10,074 nt of DNA from Solirubrobacteraceae bacterium (GTDB lineage: Bacteria > Actinomycetota > Thermoleophilia > Solirubrobacterales > Solirubrobacteraceae). Positions within the stretch are counted from its first letter, which is position 1. The number at the start of each line of letters is the position of its first letter. The DNA lies in the NCBI GenBank assembly GCA_030447005.1, contig JAUJME010000045.1:1-10074 (forward strand), in the 5' to 3' direction. Below the pieces are notes generated by a model. It was not told where the DNA came from. It did not search any database and saw only the letters and a program-made list of their open reading frames with translations. The translations under genes were made by a program, and so were the position numbers. Positions 6,159 through 10,074 of this stretch are shown here, in pieces.

Positions 6159-7373
6159 TCAGCGGGGAACCCAGCGGAACAGGAAGCGGTGGCGCACCAT
6201 CAGCCACAGCAGCCCGAGGCAGCCGAGCTGGACGGCGATCCCGACGAGCGCACCCCGCCCGCCAGGCGTCGCGAGCGGCGGAACGCTCGCGACGGCCAGG
6301 CACACGAAGACGTGCATGATGAAGACGTAGAACGAGTTGCGCCCGAGGGGCAGCAGCAGCCGGCCGGCCGTCCGGCGCGCGAGCGGCTCGAAGCGCCGGA
6401 AGCCGAGGTACAGCGCGCCCGTCAGCGAGGCGATGGTCAGCACCCGCAGCGGGTCGAGCGACGTCTTGCGGTAGTGCTCGGCCGTCCAGGCCGCCCAGTC
6501 GCCCGCCGAGAGGCCGAGGCGCGCGTCGAGCGAGAGCGGGTCGACGCCCAGCGAGTGCAGCCGCAGCCAGCCGGCGAGGAGCGCCGTCCCGACGACCGCC
6601 GCAGCGATCGCCCGCGGGGCGCGGCGGGCGAGCCGCGTGAGGCGCTCGCGGTACCAGCCGAGCACCATCCCGCAGACGAAGAGCAGCTGCCAGACCAGCA
6701 GCGGGAACGGCCGCTCGGACTGGGCGGGCAGGACGTCGGCCGTCCAGCCGCGGCCGAGGAGGTAGAGCGCCCAGCTCGTCGCGAGCACCCGCAGCCACCA
6801 GCCGCGCGAGAGGGCGCCGAGGACGGCCGGGGCGGCGGCCAGCGAGGCGATGAAGAAGCCGAGGATGTTGAACTGCCAGGGGCCCGCCTCGAGTGTCACG
6901 ATCGCGAGGAGCATCCGCCCCGGCCCGTCGAAGTCGTAGAGGTCGCGGTCGGGCACCCGCGGGGAGACGGTGAGGACCTCGGTGGCCAGGCCCGGCACGA
7001 GCGTCAGCGCCCCGACCAGCGCGACCACGGCCACCGAGGCGACGTAGAGCTTGCGCGCCCGGCGCAGCAGGGCGAGCGTGGTCGCCCGGCCGCCGCGGGC
7101 CAGCCACCGCCGGCCGAAGACCATCCCGACGACCACCCCCGACACCCCGACGAGCACCTCGGCGGCGGAGAGCAGCGCGCGCGTCGCGTGCTCGAGCGGC
7201 GTCTCGAGGTGGACGTGGTTGATGACCAGGATCACCATCGCCAGCCCGCGGATGAGGTCGAGGGCGACGTCGCGGCGGGCGGGCGGCTCCGCGGGGACGC
7301 GATCGGCGGGCCGGCGGGTCGGGAGGTCGAGGCGGGCGGCCCGAGAGCTGGTCGTGACGTCGGCGGCGGCCAT
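6159..7373 (-). CDS. OpgC-type integral membrane acyltransferase
   Basis: 404-residue polytopic membrane protein. After a 33-residue polar N-terminus, RDVALDLIRGLAMVILVINH (34-53) carries the Asp-x-x-Arg-Gly and His signature of acyltransferase-3/OpgC proteins, followed by AAEVLVGVSGVVVGMVFGRR (70-89), typical of OpgC. About ten membrane segments can be seen (roughly 41-57, 68-87, 108-127, 169-186, 193-207, 225-240, 253-271, 309-325, 338-360, 376-394). LGRNSFYVFIMH (343-354) is the conserved late helix. OpgC transfers succinyl groups to periplasmic glucans in proteobacteria; in this organism the acceptor is unknown and could be a cell-wall glycan or lipid. ATG at 7373 is the only start giving the full N-terminus; a second upstream ATG (7386) is out of frame. 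It is followed closely by the secreted ceramidase-like gene, and preceded by a palindrome and a possible -10 box. Confidence 0.85.
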   Translation of the reverse strand: MAAADVTTSSRAARLDLPTRRPADRVPAEPPARRDVALDLIRGLAMVILVINHVHLETPLEHATRALLSAAEVLVGVSGVVVGMVFGRRWLARGGRATTLALLRRARKLYVASVAVVALVGALTLVPGLATEVLTVSPRVPDRDLYDFDGPGRMLLAIVTLEAGPWQFNILGFFIASLAAAPAVLGALSRGWWLRVLATSWALYLLGRGWTADVLPAQSERPFPLLVWQLLFVCGMVLGWYRERLTRLARRAPRAIAAAVVGTALLAGWLRLHSLGVDPLSLDARLGLSAGDWAAWTAEHYRKTSLDPLRVLTIASLTGALYLGFRRFEPLARRTAGRLLLPLGRNSFYVFIMHVFVCLAVASVPPLATPGGRGALVGIAVQLGCLGLLWLMVRHRFLFRWVPR

Positions 7374-7384
7374 CGGCGCCCGCC

Positions 7385-7390
7385 ATGTTA
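7385..7390 (-). promoter_or_regulatory. Putative -10 box for the OpgC-like/ceramidase-like operon
   Basis: On the minus strand TAACAT matches TAnnnT and ends 11 nt before the ATG at 7373, implying a very short 5' leader. It overlaps one arm of the inverted repeat at 7387-7402. If used, transcription would begin just after the PAS-GAF gene and be independent of it. Motif inference only. Confidence 0.35.
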
Positions 7391-7402
7391 GGGAACCCTA
7401 AC
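7387..7402. promoter_or_regulatory. Inverted repeat GTTAGGG-AA-CCCTAAC, candidate operator
   Basis: Perfect 7-bp arms flank a 2-bp centre. The repeat is notably less GC-rich than its surroundings, overlaps the TAG stop of the PAS-GAF gene (7398-7400) and the putative TAACAT -10 of the next operon. A 2-nt loop is too small for a good RNA hairpin and there is no T-tract, so a dimeric repressor site is likelier than a terminator. No regulator gene recognisable by a DNA-binding domain lies in the window. Confidence 0.45.
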
Positions 7403-8519
7403 TCTCGGCGTCCGACGCTTCTCCGAGGCCGGTGATGATGCGGCTGGCCTGCTCGAGCGTCGCGGTGATCTCCCGTCGCGCCGCGCGGTAGTCGTCCGCG
7501 TCGAGCGCCTGCGTCGCACGGACGAGGTGGTCGATGACGTTGTCGTTGATCTCCTTGGCCTGGCGGTCGGCCAGACGCCGCCGCGAGAGATCGGCCGAGG
7601 CCGCGGCCAGCCGGGCCTCGGCCTGCTTGCGGCTGACGAACTGCCCGACCTGCTCGCTGACCGCCGCCATCAGCTCGAGGAGCCGATCGTCGGTGTCGCG
7701 GATCTCCGAGCTGAAGAACTCCATGACGCCGACGCCGAGCCCGTCGGCGATGAGCGGCAGCCCGACGGCGGCGTGCAGCCCTGCGTCGGCGAGCAGCCGC
7801 GAGCGCGGAAGGTTGCGCTCCACCAGGGCGTCCTGGAGCCACAGTGGCCGGCCGACGGCCCAGACCCGGCCCGGGAGGCCGACCCCCCACTTGAAGCGGT
7901 GCTGCCGGCTGAGCCGCTCGAACTCCGACAGCTCGTCGGGCCGGCGATGCCAGAACGCGGCGGTGGTGAGGTGCTGGCCACCGTCGTCGATCAGCCAGAG
8001 GGCGCCGACGTCCCACCCCATCGTGCTCCCGAGGGCCTCCAGCGCGGCCGCTCCCGCCTCGGTCACGCCGGTCCCCTCGGCCAGGACGCGCGCGACCTGG
8101 TACTGCGCGGCCCGGTAGCGCTCGGCGTCCCGGCGGTCCGTGATGTCGCGGACCACCCCGGTCACGATGGCGCCGTTCCCCGTCTCCGCCAGGCCGAGCG
8201 TGAGCTCGATCGGGAACTCGTGCCCGTCTCGGTGCAGCGCTGCCAGCTCGACCGGCCCCTGCCCGATCAGCCGGGGCTCCCCGGTCTCCTGCAGGCGGGT
8301 GATGCCGCGCACGTGCGCCTCCCGGAAGCGCTGCGGCATCAGGTCCATGAGCTGGCGTCCGGCGATCGCCTCCGCGCCCCAGCCGAACATCGCCTCGGCC
8401 CCCCGGCTCCAGAACACGATCCGGCTCTCGGCGTCGGCGGAGATGATCGCGTCGCTCACGGAGTCGGCCAGCATCCGGAAGCGATCCTCCGGCGTCGCTT
8501 CCGATGGCTGCTGCGACAT
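7398..8519 (-). CDS. PAS-GAF sensor with degenerate histidine-kinase dimerisation helix
   Basis: 373-residue soluble sensor. PAS domain about 10-132 (DSVSDAIISADAESRIVFWS to VVRDITDRR), GAF domain about 140-298 (MGWDVGALWLIDDG, HAAVGLPLIADGLGVGVMEF), a coiled linker, then a C-terminal helix pair 315-366. That end (RQAKEINDNVIDHLVRATQALD) resembles a HisKA_3 DHp helix, but the ELHD phospho-acceptor histidine is Asn325 in EIND, and there is no HATPase domain; the protein simply stops. So it is probably not a kinase and may signal by dimerising with, or inhibiting, a partner. The PAS has His69 and Arg75 at the positions of the FixL haem ligand and a nearby arginine (see findings), which many non-haem PAS domains also have. 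The ATG at 8519 is supported by a TAGCTT box 6 nt upstream. There is no membrane segment and no adjacent response regulator. Confidence 0.85.
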   Translation of the reverse strand: MSQQPSEATPEDRFRMLADSVSDAIISADAESRIVFWSRGAEAMFGWGAEAIAGRQLMDLMPQRFREAHVRGITRLQETGEPRLIGQGPVELAALHRDGHEFPIELTLGLAETGNGAIVTGVVRDITDRRDAERYRAAQYQVARVLAEGTGVTEAGAAALEALGSTMGWDVGALWLIDDGGQHLTTAAFWHRRPDELSEFERLSRQHRFKWGVGLPGRVWAVGRPLWLQDALVERNLPRSRLLADAGLHAAVGLPLIADGLGVGVMEFFSSEIRDTDDRLLELMAAVSEQVGQFVSRKQAEARLAAASADLSRRRLADRQAKEINDNVIDHLVRATQALDADDYRAARREITATLEQASRIITGLGEASDAES

Positions 8520-8525
8520 GGTGAG

Positions 8526-8531
8526 AAGCTA
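8526..8531 (-). promoter_or_regulatory. Putative -10 box of the PAS-GAF gene (leaderless arrangement)
   Basis: On the minus strand TAGCTT matches TAnnnT and is followed by CTCACC and then the ATG at 8519, a 6-nt gap that puts the transcript start at the start codon. No Shine-Dalgarno is present. It occupies the 25-bp gap after the methyltransferase stop, so the sensor is probably transcribed separately. Confidence 0.5.
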
Positions 8532-8544
8532 GCGCGTCGCCGCC

Positions 8545-9258
8545 CTAGAGCGCGAGCGCGAGCGCGAACAGCGTCGCCGAGACCGCAGTCGCCAGGTTGA
8601 GGCTCGACACCCCCGGGCGCATCGGGAGCGCGACGCGGGCGCTCGCGGCGGCGAGCAGGTCGCCGGAGAGGCCGTCGCGCTCCGTGCCGAACGCCAGGAC
8701 CGCCCGCCCCGGGACCGCCCCCGGGCGCAGCGGCTCTCCGGCGGGGTCGAGCGCGAGCAGCGGGCGATCCGTGCGCAAGGGAAGGCGAACGCGGGCGACC
8801 GGCAGGGCGAAGTGCAGCCCGGCCGAGCCGCGCAGGGCGTCCGGGTGCCACGGGTCCTGACGGCCGGTGGTCAGCACGGCCGCCGCCCCGGCGGCGGCGG
8901 CCACGCGGACGCAGGCGCCGAGGTTGCCGAGGTGGCGCGGGTCCTCGAGGAGGATCACCGGCTCGGGCCCCGGCGCGGCGAGCACCTCCTCCACCCCCGG
9001 TTGGCGGTGCCGCCGCGCCACCGCGACGATCTGCGCCCGCGGCACCACCGCGGCGAGCTCCCTCGCCTCCACCGCCGCCGGCGCCAGCGCCACGTCGGGC
9101 GCCAGCCGCGCGCGGAGCGCCTCGACCTCGCCGGGGTCGGCGGCCCACGCGCCGAGCAGCTCGCCGCCGAAGCGCAGCGCGTGCTTGACGGCATGGAAGC
9201 CCTCGAGCACCGCCAGCGCCGGCTCGCGGCGCGCCGCCGCGACGTCGGCGAGCTCCAC
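8545..9258 (-). CDS. SpoU/TrmH-family RNA 2'-O-methyltransferase
   Basis: 237-residue SPOUT-class methyltransferase, expected to use S-adenosylmethionine to methylate a ribose 2'-OH in tRNA or rRNA. The N-terminal part (about 1-95: a short VLEGFHAVKHAL-like segment) resembles the substrate-binding domain of SpoU proteins. The knotted catalytic domain has motif 1 ILLEDPRHLGNLGACVRVAA (102-121, with Asn-x-Gly and Arg), motif 2 AFGTERDGLS (199-208) and motif 3 MRPGVSSLNLATAVS (217-231). The length is a little short for TrmH or RlmB but acceptable. The start is GTG at 9258, 4 nt after the stop of the hydrolase gene, with no clear Shine-Dalgarno, so translation is probably coupled to it. The RNA target is unknown; RlmB-like and other SpoU specificities cannot be separated by eye. 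Confidence 0.9.
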   Translation of the reverse strand: MELADVAAARREPALAVLEGFHAVKHALRFGGELLGAWAADPGEVEALRARLAPDVALAPAAVEARELAAVVPRAQIVAVARRHRQPGVEEVLAAPGPEPVILLEDPRHLGNLGACVRVAAAAGAAAVLTTGRQDPWHPDALRGSAGLHFALPVARVRLPLRTDRPLLALDPAGEPLRPGAVPGRAVLAFGTERDGLSGDLLAAASARVALPMRPGVSSLNLATAVSATLFALALAL

Positions 9259-9262
9259 TGCG

Positions 9263-10048
9263 CTAGGCCGGCACGGCGACGCCCGAGCGGATCGTCTCGG
9301 CGACCGCGTCGGGGTCGTCGGAGAACGGCAGGTGACCCGCGCCCAGCGTCAGATGGCGCGCCCAGGGCAGCGCCGCCCGCGCCCGGGGGGCCTGGCGCCC
9401 GTAGGGCAGCAGGCGGTCGTGCCTGCCCCACGCGATGGTCACGGGCACGCCGCGCAGGTCGTCGCCGTTCTCGAACCGGTACGCGTCGAAGGCCTTGAGC
9501 GCCGGGTTGAAGGCCGGCGACGCCCACGCGTTCTCCAGCGAGGCGCGGGCGTCGTCGGCCGGGAGCCGCGCCGGGTATGCGTACAGCTGCGCGAACAGGG
9601 CCGTCCGACCCGGCGCCGTTCCGGCGAGCGCCTTGACTCCCGCGCGCAGGACGCGTGGCATGTTCGCGGTCATCCCGAGAGACGCCTGGCAGTACTTGCG
9701 CTCCGCGTCGGTCCAGAATCCCGCCGGCGAGAACGCCGTCACCGACCCGACCGCCCGCCGCCGCGCCAGCTCGAGACCGATCGCGCCGCCCATCGAGTTG
9801 CCCGCGACATGCGGATGGCCGAGGCCCTCCTCGGCGAAGAACCGGGCGAAGGCGTCCACGTAGGCGGGGATCGTGGGCTCGATGCCCGGCGGCAGCGGGT
9901 CGGAGCCGCCGAAGCCGGGCGAGTCGCAGGCGATGACGTCGAACTCGCCGGAGAGCCGGTCGATGATCGGCCGCCACGCCTGCCAGTGGTGGCCCACGCC
10001 GTGGATGAGGACGAGCGGCTCGCCGGATCCCTCCCGGTGGAAGTTCAT
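9263..10048 (-). CDS. Alpha/beta hydrolase
   Basis: 261-residue cytoplasmic alpha/beta-fold hydrolase with no signal peptide. LVLIHGVGHHWQAW (12-25) holds the HG oxyanion segment, DSPGFGGSD (42-50) is the usual strand-4 loop, GNSMGG (83-88) is the nucleophile elbow with Ser85, AWGRHDRLLPY (206-216) gives the acid Asp211, and GAGHLPFSDDP (236-246) gives His239. A cap region of about 110-185 rich in helices (FWTDAERKYC to ENAWASPAFNP) would set substrate choice, which cannot be predicted; esterase, lactonase or carbon-carbon hydrolase are all possible. The length fits the family. The ATG at 10048 forms an ATGA overlap with a possible upstream stop. The stop lies 4 nt before the RNA methyltransferase start, so the two are likely co-transcribed although their roles have no obvious link. 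Confidence 0.92.
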   Translation of the reverse strand: MNFHREGSGEPLVLIHGVGHHWQAWRPIIDRLSGEFDVIACDSPGFGGSDPLPPGIEPTIPAYVDAFARFFAEEGLGHPHVAGNSMGGAIGLELARRRAVGSVTAFSPAGFWTDAERKYCQASLGMTANMPRVLRAGVKALAGTAPGRTALFAQLYAYPARLPADDARASLENAWASPAFNPALKAFDAYRFENGDDLRGVPVTIAWGRHDRLLPYGRQAPRARAALPWARHLTLGAGHLPFSDDPDAVAETIRSGVAVPA

Positions 10049-10074
10049 GCCGCCGCCCCCGCCTTCGCGGCCGC
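10045..10074 (-). CDS. Possible 3' end of an upstream gene (partial)
   Basis: A frame entering from the right edge reads AAAKAGAAA and stops at TGA, which overlaps the hydrolase start codon as ATGA. Such Ala/Lys tails and 4-bp overlaps are common at gene ends in tightly packed high-GC operons. With only nine codons visible the call is weak and the product unknown; the same bases could simply be a leader. Confidence 0.35.
   Translation of the reverse strand, partial: AAAKAGAAA

Noticed and set aside
4133..6319. Open plus-strand frame of 728 codons opposite the ceramidase-like gene
   Set aside because: Composition is Arg/Gly/Ala/Glu-rich without motifs, while the opposite strand has a signal peptide and conserved zinc-site motifs.
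5916..7391. Open plus-strand frame of 491 codons opposite the OpgC-like gene
   Set aside because: Low-complexity Arg/Glu/His/Pro product without domains; the minus strand encodes a clear polytopic membrane protein.
5971..8016. Open minus-strand frame of 681 codons across OpgC-like and PAS-GAF genes
   Set aside because: Out-of-frame shadow, Arg/Pro-rich, crossing the boundary of two well-supported genes.
1..10074. RNA genes, CRISPR, transposases, integrases or defence systems
   Set aside because: No tRNA-like cloverleaf, rRNA segment, regular spacer-repeat array, terminal inverted repeats or mobile-element protein motifs were seen in the window.

Overview
The window is strongly GC-rich, densely packed and almost entirely coding. 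Wobble positions are so GC-biased that very long antisense open frames appear. Codon bias, gene families (release factor RF3, SMP-30, group II decarboxylase, ceramidase-like, OpgC-like, PAS-GAF, SpoU methyltransferase) and several TAnnnT boxes 6-7 nt before a start codon suggest a high-GC actinobacterium, possibly Thermoleophilia/Solirubrobacterales. That placement is inference. There is no tRNA, rRNA, CRISPR array, insertion sequence or phage gene, and no gene-free stretch longer than about 160 bases.

Layout, left to right. (1) 2-508, minus: the N-terminal 169 residues of peptide chain release factor 3, cut by the window edge. (2) 539-3022, minus: a probable operon of a group II PLP-dependent amino-acid decarboxylase, a 47-residue very acidic repeat-containing micropeptide with the best Shine-Dalgarno in the window, and an SMP-30/gluconolactonase-type lactonase whose start overlaps the micropeptide stop. 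(3) 3065-3736, plus: a VOC/glyoxalase-like protein, the only confident plus-strand gene, divergent from the decarboxylase across 42 bp. (4) 3764-3883, plus: a possible 39-residue proline-rich peptide in the convergent gap. (5) 3896-7373, minus: an OpgC-type multi-spanning acyltransferase followed after 16 bp by a secreted neutral-ceramidase-family protein. A 7+7 bp inverted repeat overlaps a possible -10 box just upstream of the pair. (6) 7398-8519, minus: a PAS-GAF sensor ending in a DHp-like helix whose phospho-acceptor His is Asn. (7) 8545-10048, minus: an alpha/beta hydrolase and a SpoU/TrmH-type RNA methyltransferase 4 bp apart, possibly preceded by another gene ending at the right edge.

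The genes look like several short independent operons of metabolic, envelope and signalling functions rather than one dedicated system. The least explained elements are the acidic micropeptide, the ceramidase homologue without the usual catalytic serine paired with a membrane acyltransferase, the palindrome controlling that pair, and the kinase-less PAS-GAF protein. No clear new multi-gene defence or mobile system is visible.
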